Shown piece after piece: positions 44,526 through 55,669 of a DNA stretch of 64,000 bases. Numbering within the stretch: position 1 is the stretch's first letter; each line of letters starts with the position of its first letter. A model generated the notes under the pieces. That model made no database searches, had not been told where the DNA came from, and was given only the letters and a program-made list of their open reading frames with translations. Position numbers and translations under genes: made by a program. Source of the stretch: Periplaneta americana (Eukaryota; Arthropoda; Insecta; Blattodea; Blattidae); NCBI RefSeq assembly GCF_040183065.1, contig NC_091121.1, positions 39,891,787 through 39,955,786 on the forward strand, read 5' to 3'.

Positions 44526-45125
44526 AGTATTTAGTATTTATTTATTTAATTAACCTGGTAGAGATAAGGCCGTCAGGCTTTCTCTGCCCCTCTACCAGGG
44601 GATTACAACTCTAATATGAACAATAAAATTACAATTAATATTAAATTTACAATTACAATTACAATAAAAATTAAAGTACGACAAGATTACCTGATTAATG
44701 AAAGCTAGAAGTTTTCTCATAGAAGTTAAGAACAAAGAATATTTTTGTATTTACTGAATTACAAATTAAACCTAGAATAACAAAATTCTATGGTGATGAA
44801 ATTACCGGATATTGAAATATTTTGTGATAGATTAAGAGAACTATTTACAAGAAACCATGTCTGAACGAGTCTCAATTACTGACCAAGTGCCTAGTAAGTT
44901 TGCGTTTGAATTCAATTTTATTTCGACAGTCCCTGATGCTAGCAGGTAACGAATTCCAGAGTTTTGGCAGGGCTATTGTGAAAGAGGATGAGTATGAGGA
45001 GGTGCGATGGGATGGTATTGTTAGTATTGTTTCATGACGAGAGCGTGTGTTCAGATTGTGGTGGGAAGAAAGGTAAGTGAAGCGAGACGACAGGTACGAA
45101 GGAATAGAAGAGTTCAAGATTTCGA
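44526..45125 (-). pseudogene. Jockey/CR1-type LINE 3' end
   Basis: The minus-strand frame (45117 to 44872) reads NLNTRSRHETILTIPSHRTS then SYSSSFTIALPKLWNSLPAS and IRDCRNKIEFKRKL, the conserved carboxy end of Jockey/CR1-like reverse transcriptase. About 340 bp of 3' UTR follows, ending 'CTCTACCAGGTT' and TAAATAAATA at the left. 5'-truncated. Confidence 0.75.
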
Positions 45126-45348
45126 AGAGAAGGAGAAGTGAATGTAAATATCTTTTCTTATCTAGTTTAAGCTAACCTATTATTTATGTAATTTTAACAC
45201 ACACACATAATAGTAACATTATTTTACTTTACATTATTAAACTGTTTGTGATATAACAGCGCAATTCTATTAGAAATTTAATATTTAAATCAGTGATGTC
45301 AACATAATATAATTAGTGATATGATGCAAAGAATGTAATTAAAAACTC

Positions 45349-45402
<54 letters not shown>
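45349..45402. repeat. ATT microsatellite
   Basis: About 18 triplets directly before a SINE-2-like element. Confidence 0.96.
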
Positions 45403-45405
<3 letters not shown>

Positions 45406-45411
45406 GACTTA

Positions 45412-45665
45412 ATTGGCCTGCTGATCCGGAGCTGCTCTCAGGCTTGGGTTGGATCCCCCGTTTCGTCCCATTGAATGGTTTCTTCCGAGGTTATCCCCAG
45501 CCGTGGGACTGACGCCGGATGGTCTATGGCGAGTCCTCGGCCTCACTTCATTTCACCCCCTTTGGTCTGATTACTTGGTTGGGTTTTTTATGAGGTTTTC
45601 CCCAACCATAAGGCAAATGCCATGTAATCTTTGAGCGAATCCTCGAGCCTCATCTCATCTCAGTA
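45412..45665 (+). mobile_element. SINE-2-related variant
   Basis: Keeps 'GGCCTGCTGATCCGGAGCTG', the 'TTCTTCCGAGGTTATCCCCA' and 'GATTACTTGGTTGGGTTTTT' body elements (a duplicated or composite body), and 'CATCTCGCCAAAAT'. The 3' GCGTCGTTAAATAA module is missing. Confidence 0.65.
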
Positions 45666-45840
45666 CATCTCGCCAAAATATTGTAAAAAAATTGTAGAAA
45701 ATTGCAGAATTGTAAAGTTGTAAAATTATAAAATATTGTAAAAATTGTAATTGTAATTGTAATCTTGTAAAATTATAAAATATTGTAAAAATTGTAATTT
45801 TAATTGTAATCTTGTAAAATTTTGACTTGTTCCACATCTT
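45666..45840. repeat. Short AT-rich tandem duplication
   Basis: A ~54-bp unit ('CTTGTAAAATTATAAAATAT', 'TGTAAAAATTGTAATT') is repeated about 2.5 times. The minus frames are artefacts. Confidence 0.75.
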
Positions 45841-46503
45841 AAAGCTTCATTGTTAATGTAAGATTTATGGAATATAATGAATGAAATGAAAAAAAAAATA
45901 CTATAAACCACATTCTAGAGTTTTTATTTCCTACTCCTAACATGTAAGTCACTATTAGGTTCAAGTAGCCTACATGTCTGTTTTATATGAGAAGAAGTCA
46001 GTGTTTTGCTTTATCAAACTTGTCCACGTAATCATTTATATTGCAGGATAAAGTAGCCACTAATACGCGTAAAAAGTCTTATGAACGGCTTATAGGAATA
46101 AATAAAATTACAAATAAGGAAATCTTAAATATGGGCTTGTATCCCCTCCTGTTAAAATCACTGACGATAGCACTCGCGCGGATTACATTTGTAATCCACT
46201 CTAAAAACATAAATGTTGCTACACACAAAAAACTTACAATTACAGCCACACACTCCAGACATCAGGGCTAACTGTAACAGAAAGGTACAGAGAATTTCAC
46301 GCTATCAGAATTGAAAGCGGAGATATGATGACGTAATAAACAGCAGTGGCTTACAAATGTATGCCGAGCGAGGGTTAAAATGTCATTAATTTCGTGATAA
46401 TTTTTTGATCACGTAATTGAAATAATGTTATAATAAACGACATTGTTTTTTCAATAACCACTGCTAAATAAATATGTTGATGATAATAGGAATAATATTT
46501 AGT

Positions 46504-46689
46504 TACAAATGGCTTTTAAGGAACTCGGAGGTTCATTGCCGCCCTTACATAAACCGGCCATCGGTCCCTATCCTGAGCAAGATTAATCCAGTCCCTAGCA
46601 TCATATCCCACCTCCCTCAAATCCATTTTAATATTATCCTCCCATCTACGTTTCGGCCTCCCCAAAGGTCTTATTCTCTCCGACCTCCC

Positions 46690-46690
<1 letters not shown>
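46504..46690 (-). mobile_element. RTE-like LINE fragment (copy e)
   Basis: 'AAATGGCTTTTAAGGAACTC' followed on the minus strand by NLRVP / DRDRWPVYVRAAM / GRPKRRWEDN. It is cut after ~187 bp, where an AAT tract begins. Confidence 0.88.
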
Positions 46691-46734
<44 letters not shown>

Positions 46735-47018
46735 CAAATCAAGATTTCAGGTATAACTCCCTGTAAAGTTGATTTGAATAATTTCGAGGGAAAAATTGTT
46801 CCGGAGCCGGGTATCGAACCCGGGACCTTTGGTTTAACGTACCAACGCTCTACCACTGAGCTACTCGGGAACTCTAACCGACACCGATCCAATTTTTCCC
46901 TCTATATCCACAGACCTCAAAGTGGGCTGACAACCGTCAAGCAACCAACTTCGAGTGCACACTAACTCCGTGTGACTTAAATTGTGGTTTTCTGTTAACG
47001 AACAGTGACGTGTATTAT
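46691..47018 (-). mobile_element. SINE-5 copy 1
   Basis: An AAT tail (46691-46732) lies at the left. Then, on the minus strand, the 3' body ('ATGCAAATCAAGATTTCAGG'), the B box (GGGTTCGATACCC), the A box (TAGCTCAGTGGTAGAGC), and a ~115-bp leader extending to about 47015. The tRNA-like block sits internally, not at the 5' end. The anticodon-like loop ACGTTAA suggests a tRNA-Asn-like origin, uncertain. Confidence 0.8.
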
Positions 47019-47148
47019 GCAAATCAAGATTTCAGGTATAACTCCCTGTAAAGTTGATTTGAATAATTTCGAGGGAAAAATTGTTCCGGAGCCGGGTATC
47101 GAACCCGGGACCTTACCACTGAGCTACTCGGGAACTCTAACCGACACC
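47019..47148 (-). mobile_element. SINE-5 copy 2, truncated
   Basis: A second minus copy of the same 3' half. The anticodon-arm part is deleted ('CGGGACCTTACCACTGAG' joins across it). It ends at the palindrome centre CCGACACCGATCGGTGTCGG. Confidence 0.8.
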
Positions 47149-47290
47149 GATCGGTGTCGGTTAGAGTTCCCGAGTAGCTCAGTGGTAGAGCGTTGGTACG
47201 TTAAACCAAAGGTCCCGGGTTCGATACCCGGCTCCGGAACAATTTTTCCCTCGAAATTATTCAAATAATAATAATGATAATAATAATAAT
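47149..47290 (+). mobile_element. SINE-5 copy 3
   Basis: Plus-orientation copy starting CGGTGTCGGTTAGAGTTCCC, with intact A and B boxes and an AAT-rich tail (47265 onward). It is head-to-head with copy 2. Confidence 0.8.
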
Positions 47291-47629
47291 AAATATAATA
47301 ATAATCAATTTTTTGCTGCTGATATCTTTAAAATTAAAGTACAGTATTCCTTTAAAATAATTTTAAAATATATCCTCTTTTTTAATCCCAGAAAATAAGA
47401 TTTATCACAGGAACAGTCACTTTACGCGAAAATTCGTGACAAATTTGCAGTCATGAATCAGTCACATTGATGATGAAACTTACATATACTTTCCTGTGGT
47501 CTCTGTCACATTTCACGTTTAACGCTAATAACAAAAGCACCCGCTCTATACTTAAGATAACAGAGTAGAAACACTAGATAATGGACAGACATTACGTCCC
47601 TATAAAAATGAGTAACATTTATATTTTCC

Positions 47630-47872
47630 TGTCTTGAATCGAACTGAGGCTCTTTGGACTTGTATTATAGGACTCCCTACAACTTGAGTGGCACCAAATT
47701 GTCTTGGAGCTCTAATGGTAGACAAGACTTCAGTCCTCCGTCTGATAAAACAGAGGTTGTCAAATTGATAACGATCTTTCGTGCCCTGGATGAGATTTGA
47801 ACCAACGACAGTGACTTTCACGCAGTGTTAAAGCTGCGCATTATCCGCTACTTACATCCTGGCGTAAGCAAG
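47630..47872 (-). repeat. tRNA-like SINE, unassigned
   Basis: On the minus strand, 'TAGCGGATAATGCGCAGC' (A-box-like) and 'GGTTCAAATCTC' (B-box) begin at about 47870. A second box-like 'TTCGATTCAAGAC' lies near 47635. Confidence 0.45.
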
Positions 47873-48650
47873 CTTTTTACTGATAAATAATCCAAGTTCA
47901 ATAACTGTGACGTCACAATATGCAGGTGTATCAAGATCCTACAAGAGGGACCACCTGTCTGCATAATGTGAACAGTTAAGTGCATCTTAGGGCAGGCAAT
48001 AGATAGCTGTCGCTTAAATACTGTTGCTTAGCTGTTCAATAACAGTCGATACACGACGTTACCGTATTTATCGTGCAAACATAAAATTACATGCTGTCAG
48101 ATAACAAAAACAACTTTAAATATGAAAAACAATGAAGGTGAAACCATGAAATCGCCCAGATTATATATATGTGTATTATCAGATTTCATTGTGAGGTTAT
48201 GGGATATTAATGTTGTTGAGTTTCTTGTTCGAAGGCTCAGGACTGCAGTTTGGGCATACAGGGTGATACAAAATATTTGCTGAAATCTTTGAGAGATCGT
48301 ACAGGCTTCAATAAAAGCAGCTTTGGAATAGGAAACCGTGCCTTCGAGATTCAACCTGTAGAGCAAATGTTTTCGACATTATACGGCGTGCGGGACATTG
48401 AGACAGAAAAACAGAATATAACGAGACGGATAGGTTGGAAAACAATGAATATTATAGCTGCGAAAATTAGACATGAGCAAAGCACGCGTAGAGACGAAGG
48501 TTCTCCTTTCCGCCAGTCGCTTCAGATGAGATGATATCATAGTCTATTGCGCATACCAATGTTTGGCTCATGTTTTACACACTTCTGTTTCCATGGTACC
48601 ACTAGTGACTTCAGAGTAAGCCTTTCATGTCAAAACTTTACGAGTGCTAT
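47873..48650. other. No recognisable gene
   Basis: Frames at 48097-48366 (minus) and 48250-48534 (plus) overlap and carry no known domain. 48585-48640 shares a segment with 61750-61815 ('TCTGTTTCCA..GTACCAC', 'TCATGTCAA'), so it is repetitive. Confidence 0.35.
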
Positions 48651-48822
48651 TCATAGACATTTCGCTAGCCCGCGCTACGTGTGTGCTAAACTAGCCGCGG
48701 CTATCGACTGGTTATTTGTACAGGTTTCATATCATATCGCTAACACTGGTTTATGAATACGAAAAACGTTAGTTCGCTGATCATCCACCGGAAGCGCGGG
48801 CTAAGAATGTCTATGAATACGG
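48651..48822. mobile_element. Short MITE
   Basis: Terminal inverted repeats ATTCATAGACATTTCGCTAG (left) and its near complement ending TGTCTATGAAT (right), sharing the CGCGGGCTA core. 172 bp, no coding. Confidence 0.7.
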
Positions 48823-48881
48823 CCCTACAATTTTTATAGTTTGTATCTCTGACATAGACATTTTATGTAGGGGATTTTTCT

Positions 48882-49126
48882 TTTAGTAGGTTATTTTACG
48901 ACGCTTTATCAACATCTTAAGTTATTTAGCGTCTGAATGAGATGAAGGTGAAAATGCCGGTGAAATGAGTCCGGGGTCCGGCACCGAAAGTTACCCAGCA
49001 TTTGCTCATATTGGGTTGAGGGAAAATCCCGGAAAAAACCTCAACCAGGTAACTTGCCCCGACTGGGAGTCGAACCCGGGCCACCTGGTTTCGCGGCCAG
49101 ACGCGCTAACCGTTACTCCACAGGTA
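48882..49126 (-). mobile_element. SINE-1 copy
   Basis: Near full length on the minus strand: head ACCTGTGGAGTAACGG, B box GGGTTCGACTCCC, body GACCCCGGACTCATTTCACC, 3' module ACGCTAAATAAC and GCGTCGTAAAATAACC. Confidence 0.9.
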
Positions 49127-49144
49127 TGGACTATATATAGGGGA

Positions 49145-49285
49145 ATTGTGTGCTTAAATGCGACAGGCTCATGTCAGTACATTTACTGGCATCTAAAAGA
49201 ACTCCTACGGGACAAAATTTCGGCACACCGGCAACGCTGATATAACCTCGGCAGTTGGGAGTGTCAATAAATAAAATATAATTTA
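49145..49285 (+). mobile_element. SINE-3, 5'-truncated copy
   Basis: Starts in the body (GTGTGCTTAAATGCGACAGG), continues through 'CGGCACACCGGCAACGCTGA' and ends with a decayed 'GTGTCAATAAATAAAATA'. Confidence 0.8.
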
Positions 49286-50160
49286 ATATTTTTTGTAGGA
49301 GGATGTGTAGGATCTTCGGTGATTCCGAATAATGATGAACAGGCAGACTACTTGCCTCTCTATGAAACGATTACGACCTTGTACTGGTGCCAGACTGGAT
49401 CGTTCAATGGATGATACCGCTAACATCGGATAGTAACTAGGTGTTGAAACAAGAACGGCTTGCGAGAGATCGCCATTATTCCAGTCGATGGTGGTTTTTG
49501 TAAGTGACTTTCAAGTGATATTCGAGAACGTCCTTGATATCTTGTGACTAAATCAACTTTAAGAGATATCCGCTGCTCAAAAGTCATTTCTCGGGTTTCT
49601 CAATTATTTCGCCCCTATTTCTGGCTGTTATATGTCTACGTAAAATGCCTACCTATATGGCCTACATTAGGATAAAACATTTGTCCTCTCTTTACTCTCA
49701 CACAAAATGCGTGCTACAATGTGGCCACTTCCAGCATTAACACAAACCACTTTGCTTCATGCATTGACTTGGCTTAAAACATCATTACTTTGGCTGTTTA
49801 TTCTCCAGTTGACTTGATATTTCCATCTTCTCCAAAGTCTTATTCTAGTAAGTCTTTATTTAGGTCGGAATGTTAATATTTTTCCATGGGTTTCACTGTT
49901 ATGGATTCAAGCTGGCACCAGCCGTTTCTGTAGTCACGTACAGCGTCAAATACAATTATTTTAGATTTTTAATGGAGGACAACTTTGTTTCGCTACTGAT
50001 CAAATAAAATAATGTTCGCTAATTCACGAGGGAACTGCCTGAATCCCCTCTCAAATTGTGCACAAAGGTTTTTACAGCAGAAAGACAAATAAAGCGTTTT
50101 CAAAAGTAAGAGGGTAACTTTAATAGTTTATATTTTCATTTTCTTCACAATGTTAAAAGT
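49286..50160. other. No recognisable gene
   Basis: AT-rich. It may include the 3' part of the transposase-bearing element to the right, but no termini were found. Confidence 0.3.
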
Positions 50161-50164
50161 TGTG

Positions 50165-50403
50165 GCACTGCATTATTACACTGCATTATTAATGGGAATT
50201 ATTCATCACCATCCATTGCCATAACTTCAGCTTAAGTGTCCACCATTTTGTTCTTGTAAACGTAACAGTCTCTTCAATGCTGTAATACAGCAACTCTGAG
50301 TTCGTGTTCTGGAATATCTGCTACAGTTTGTGCGATGGAGTTCATCAAATTATCAATTTTCGTAGGTTTGCTCAAGAACACATTTTCCTTCAGCCCCACA
50401 ACC

Positions 50404-50459
<56 letters not shown>

Positions 50460-50545
50460 ACTGGGTTAACATTTGGCGATCTTGCACGCCAAGTTACGGG
50501 AAATTGCCTACTGATAACACGGCCACCAGAAAATGTTATATATGA
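50165..50545 (-). pseudogene. Tc1/mariner-type transposase C-terminal remnant
   Basis: Minus strand: VISRQFPVTWRARSPNVNPV, then a microsatellite, then NVFLSKPTKIDNLMNSIAQT, VADIPEHELRVAVLQH and DCYVYKNKMVDT. The WxxRSPDxNPxD motif and the downstream V-Y-x-x-K-P...I...I pattern are typical of Tc1/mariner-like transposases in insects. The third catalytic Asp of SPD appears as Asn here, and stops are present. It is inactive. Confidence 0.6.
50404..50457. repeat. AAT microsatellite inside transposase remnant
   Basis: About 18 triplets replacing the segment expected to encode the DFxLWGYLK region. Confidence 0.96.
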
Positions 50546-50589
50546 ACTATTTCATCGGGTTAAAAAGGTTAAAGGTTTAATTTTCATTG

Positions 50590-52325
50590 TAAATGGGCCT
50601 TAACAGTTTATATCAACCCATTTTCATTCTACTGCTATAACAGTTTTTATCACCTCATTTCCATTCTGCTGCTGTAACAGTTTTTATCAACCCATTTTCA
50701 TTCTGCTGCTGTAACAGTTTTTATCAATCCATTTTCATTCTGCTGTTGTAACAGTTTTATCAACCCATTTTCATTCCGATGCTGTAACAGTTTTTATCAA
50801 TCCATTTTCATTCTACTGCTATAACAGTTTTTATCAACCCATTTTCATTCTGATGCTGTAACAGTTTTTATCAATCCATTTTCATTCTGCTGTTGTAACA
50901 GTTTTATCAACCCATTTTCATTCCGATGCTGTAACAGTTTTTATCAATCCATTTTCATTCTACTGCTATAACAGTTTTTATCAACCCATTTTCATTCTGA
51001 TGCTGTAACAGTTTTTATCAATCCATTTTCATTCTACTGCTATAACAGTTTATATCAACCCATTTTCATTCTACTGCTATAACAGTTTTTATCACCTCAT
51101 TTCCATTCTGCTGCTGTAACAGTTTTTATCAACCCATTTTCATTCTGCTGCTGTAACAGTTTTATCAACCCATTTTCATTCCGATGCTGTAACAGTTTTT
51201 ATCAATCCATTTTCATTCTACTGCTATAACAGTTTTTATCAACCCATTTTCATTCCGATGCTGTAACAGTTTTTATCAATCCATTTTCATTCTACTGCTA
51301 TAACAGTTTTTATCAATCCATTTTCATTCTACTGCTATAATAGTTTATATCAACCCATTTTCATTCTACTGCTATAACAGTTTTTATCATCTCATTTCCA
51401 TTCTGCTGCTGTAACAGTTTTTATCAACCCATTTTCATTCTGCTGCTGTAACAGTTTTTATCAACCCATTTTCGTTCTGATGCTGTAACAGTTTTTATCA
51501 ACCCATTTTCATTCTGCTGCTGTAACAATTTTTATCAACCCATTTTCATTCTGATGCTGTAACAGTTTTTATCAACCCATTTTCATTCTGCTGCTGTAAC
51601 AATTTTTATCAACCCATTTTCATTCTGATGCTGTAACAGTTTATATCAACCCATTTTCATTCTACTGCTATAACAGTTTTTATCACCTCATTTCCATTCT
51701 GCTGCTGTAACAGTTTTTATCAACCCATTTTCATTCTGATGCTGTAACAGTTTTTATCAACCCATTTTCATTCTGCTGCTGTAACAATTTTTATCAACCC
51801 ATTTTCATTCTGATGCTGTAACAGTTTTTATCAACCCATTTTCATTCTGCTGCTGTAACAATTTTATCAACCCATTTTCATTCTGATGCTGTAACAGTTT
51901 TTATCAACCCATTTTCATTCTGCTGCTGTAACAATTTTTATCAACCCATTTTCATTCTGATGCTGTAACAGTTTTTATCAACCCATTTTCATTCTGCTGC
52001 TATGACAGTTTTTATCAACCCATTTTCATTCTGCTGCTGTAACAGTTTTTATCAACCCATTCTCATTCTGCTGCTGTAACGGTTTTTATCAACCCATTTT
52101 CATTCTGCTACTGTAACAGTTTTTATCACCCCATTTTCATTCTGCTGCTGTAACAGTTTTTATCAACCCATTTCCATTCTCCTGCTGTAACATTTTTTAT
52201 CACCCCATTTTCATTCTGCTGCTGTAACAGTTTTTATCACCCCATTTTCATTCTGCTATTGTAACAGTTTTTATCAACCCATTTTCATTTTGCTGCTATA
52301 ACAGTTTTTATCACCCCATTTTCTA
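50590..52325. repeat. 37-bp minisatellite, ~47 units
   Basis: Unit consensus in two parts: TTTTTATCAACCCATTTTCA then TTCTGCTGCTGTAACAG. Variant positions (GCTGCTG, GATGCTG, ACTGCTA, GCTGTTG; AACCC, AATCC, ACCTC) recur in blocks. The ACCTC(A/C)TTTCC variant recurs at about 50650, 51092, 51386 and 51683, that is 12, 8 and 8 units apart. A 74-bp GATGCTG/GCTGCTG dimer alternates through 51440-51980. Since 37 is not a multiple of three, it is not coding. Confidence 0.97.
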
Positions 52326-53443
52326 CCTACTGCTGAAAAACTGCGTCCATATTCGGAATAACATTGAATAAGTCCGACACGAGTTTACAGAGGTAAGACT
52401 ATTATTTCAACAAATATACGGCCCAAAATTAATAAAACATTATTTTACTTAAATTAATTCGTTAAACATATGTAAATCCAACAGAACAATCAGGAACAAA
52501 CTAACAACGGAACATTAGTAGACCTAGACTTAAATGGAAGGACCAATGAGGAAATATAAATTCAACCCAGACGGAACAGGCCTAAGGGCTATACCATGAA
52601 GTTAATGTTGATGAAGTATTTTAAATCATTAATTTCATACACTTACAGTTACAGTATTACGTCTTCTCATAGGTATTTTTTTCTCTGTAACCTTGCTTCT
52701 ATCAAATCTAAATAGTCTCCATTTGGACAAAATCCAAATTGTTGGAGGTGGCAAAAGCCTGTGGCTTTAAAAACACAAATACTTGCTGACAATAGTTTCT
52801 TTTATGGGAAAGGAAAGAGTAACATGTTCATGTCCAATGTTACCAGAGTGCAGGAACATACTGCTGAAACTTGTGGAGCAAGTCTAGAGCTTTCTCTCTT
52901 TTTTATTTAGGACAATAACAACAGTGTATATATCTTCATTTTCTTTGCGCCAATTGTCTGCTGCTATGATTCGGGTTATAATAATCCACAAACGCTCTTG
53001 AAGTTTCGACTAACCTTCTTAATCATCTTGTATATAAGATATGCAGTATAATAAAATGCTTTGCGGCTTTTTGTATTCGTTTGTGGAAAGAATAGCGGAG
53101 GTCATCTCATGTAAGATCAAATATACAGTACCTACACCTATCCTTAAACTTGCAGATTTGAAAGAAGACCTTTACGATAAGAAGGTCGAAACATGATGCA
53201 TATTATAGAGTAATAAAATATTTCGAACCTTCCATTTCAGTGATTCAGTGAATGTAGTTAGGAGAATATGAACACTTCTGATTGCCTAACCTTGCTCAGT
53301 CAATGTTGTAAAATTTTGAACAAGGATCGTAAAATTATTGCGACAAAAATTTTATCAGCAACTACAAAGAAAAAACAACAGAGGCAGTATGATCTGAATG
53401 CACATTAACTAGTACAGGATAACCGCGTCAAATTCTCTTATGT
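52326..53443. other. No recognisable gene
   Basis: AT-rich sequence. No repeats or frames of note. Confidence 0.3.
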
Positions 53444-53456
53444 AAAATAATTACAT

Positions 53457-54195
53457 AACAAAATACTTAAAATGTAGCACAAAAAGAGAAACTTTAGGAG
53501 ATTTTAAAATAAATGATATAATGATTCAACAAGTATCAAGTTTCAAATATCTTGGATCAACTGTTAATAATAACAACACCATTGAGGAAGAAATAAGAGA
53601 AAGCATTGTAATGGGAAACAAAGCATACTATGCCAATCTGCAGTTATTTAGAAGTAAATTGATATCTAAACAGTCCAAATTTAAGCTGTACTGTACTACA
53701 ATAAGACCTGTAGTAACTTATGCCAGTAAAACATGGGTCCTTAAAAACTCCATAAAACACAGACTACTAATTTTTGAAAGAGCAATACTAAGAAAATTTT
53801 TTGGACCAACTAAAATGAATGACGGTACATGGAGAATTAAATATAACAATGAACTGAATGAGCTGATAAAGAATAGGAACATAATAAATCATAAAAAATC
53901 GCTAAGATTAGGATGGTTTGGTCATATAAATAGAATGGAGAATAATAGACTGGTCAAACAAATATACAAATGGAAACCACTAGTTAACAGAAAGCAGGGT
54001 AGACCAAAAAATAGATGGGAGGATGATGTCCTGAATGATATGAAATTGATGAAGGTGGAAAACTGGACAAAGACAGTTGGAAGCCGTAAGGAACTGAAGA
54101 AAGTAGTTGAGAAGGCCAAAACTTTCACTTGAGAGTTGTAGAGCCTGAAGAAGAAGAAGAAGAAGAAGAAGAAGAAGAAGAAGAAGAAGAAGAAG
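53457..54195 (+). mobile_element. RTE-like LINE (second family), 5'-truncated with 13-bp TSD
   Basis: An open frame runs from at least 53470 to 54132: TLGDFKINDIMIQQVSSFKY, LGSTVNN, SKFKLYCTTIRPVVTYASKT, LGWFGHINRMENN, GRPKNRWEDDVLNDMK. These are the post-YADD motifs of the RTE-like family but clearly diverged from copies a-g. A short 3' UTR ending GAGCCTG and an (AAG)n tail (54144-54195) follow. An exact 13-bp duplication AAAATAATTACAT (53444-53456, 54196-54208) flanks it. The frame is intact, so insertion is probably recent. Confidence 0.92.
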
Positions 54196-54208
54196 AAAAT
54201 AATTACAT

Positions 54209-54765
54209 GTATAAAACGCTTTGTTTAGTTTATCTAATGAATGCTAATATTAATCAAATCTGGTTTACTGACATCAAAATGTAGGAACAGACAACAGCAA
54301 TAATTTTAACCTTCTCTCGTTACTTTCTCTAGGGATATAAATTTGGTGTCGCCTTACACATCAATGGCTTCCCATGGTTTGGAATCAGCATGCATGACAC
54401 CATGTTTCCATGTTAGATAGAGAGGACAAATACATATAGTGAAAAAAATATCCTTTCCACTGCCATGCCGGCGAGATTCGAAACTTTGACCATGATTTTA
54501 TGTAAACTCAGAGCTTTACTTATTAGTTTTTTTTAACTAATGGCGGGTACTTGACTTACATCATTCACCCTTATGGAGCAAGCCAGTTATGTAAACCAAT
54601 TTACCGACAGAGTCGTTGCCCAGGATGCGCCATAAGAGGCTGGTCTACGCTACACCCGCGATGAGATGAGATGATTATGGAGAGTTGTTGGGTGCATTAA
54701 TGAACTTAGATATAAAAAACAGTAATAAATGACACTGTCCTCATGTAACAATTGTGAAATAAGAA
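54209..54765. other. No recognisable feature
   Basis: No gene supported. Confidence 0.3.
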
Positions 54766-55367
54766 TGGAATCCATCGCTGTGAAGTAATGGGTAACATGC
54801 CTGACCGTGAAACGAGTGGGCCCGGGTCCAAATCCTGGTTGAGACAAGGTATCTGGCTGAATTTTTTCCGAGGTTTTCCCTCAACCCATTAAGAGCGAAT
54901 GCTTGGCAACTTTCGGCGCTGGACTCTGGACTCATTTCGCTAGCATTATCACTAGGGCTAGGATTTTGATGACCTATAAATCATACAAAAAATGTCCTAA
55001 AAACATTGCATTTATCACCTAAAAACCTTTCAAAAATTCTCTAAAAATTGATCTCACATTCTAAAATTGGCTTAGTAGGAAAAGTGCTACTTAATATTTA
55101 GACTAGTAATTAAATTAAATTCTAGTACCAACATTTAAGTTTATTTAATTTTACATAATTTTTTTCTAAGTGGTACACTTTAATTAATTATTTTACCTGA
55201 TGTAATTTTCATGTAGCCCAAGGCCACTCTTATACGGAATTAGCAAGTATAGCGGGGTCTATATTGAAGGGATGGTTGGACTGATCCATTGCATGGGGTG
55301 TACTACGTTAAAAGGGCAATATTTGTGTAGAAAAACGATTAAAATATTATACACAATAATGGGTATT

Positions 55368-55630
55368 AGCCACCGGCGCAGCCCGGTCGGTTAAGGCGCT
55401 TGCCTGCCGATCCGGAGTTGCGCTCGGGCGCGGGTTCGATTCCCGCTGGGGCTGATTATCTGGTTGGGTTCTTCCGAGGTTTTTCTTAACTGTAAGGCAA
55501 ATTTCAGGCAATCTATGGCGAATCGTCGGCCTCATCTCGCCAGATATCATATCACTATCACCAACTCCATCGACGCTAAATAACCTCGTAGTTGGTACAG
55601 CGTCGTTAAATAACCAAGTAAAAAATAAAT
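55368..55630 (+). mobile_element. SINE-2, full copy
   Basis: Head CACCGGCGCAGCCCGGTCGG, GGTTAAGGCGCTTGCCTGCC, then a long variable-arm-like section (GAGTTGCGCTCGGGCGC) and B box GGTTCGATTCCC. The head looks like a class-II (Ser/Leu-type) tRNA. Body GATTATCTGGTTGGGTTCTT; 3' module GACGCTAAATAACC ... CAGCGTCGTTAAATAACC. Confidence 0.9.
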
Positions 55631-55634
55631 GATA

Positions 55635-55637
<3 letters not shown>

Positions 55638-55669
<32 letters not shown>

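Noticed and set aside
47149..47240. Possible functional tRNA gene (A and B boxes, arm-like pairing)
   Set aside because: The same block occurs in several copies within a longer repeated unit with a body and AAT tail. No proper acceptor stem or terminator is seen; it is a SINE head.
48097..48534. Overlapping opposite-strand frames of 89 and 94 codons
   Set aside because: Neither shows a domain; adjacent sequence is shared with 61750-61815, so the region is repetitive.
50590..52325. CRISPR-like appearance of a 37-bp repeat array
   Set aside because: Units are contiguous, with no unique spacers, in a eukaryotic repeat-rich context; it is a minisatellite.
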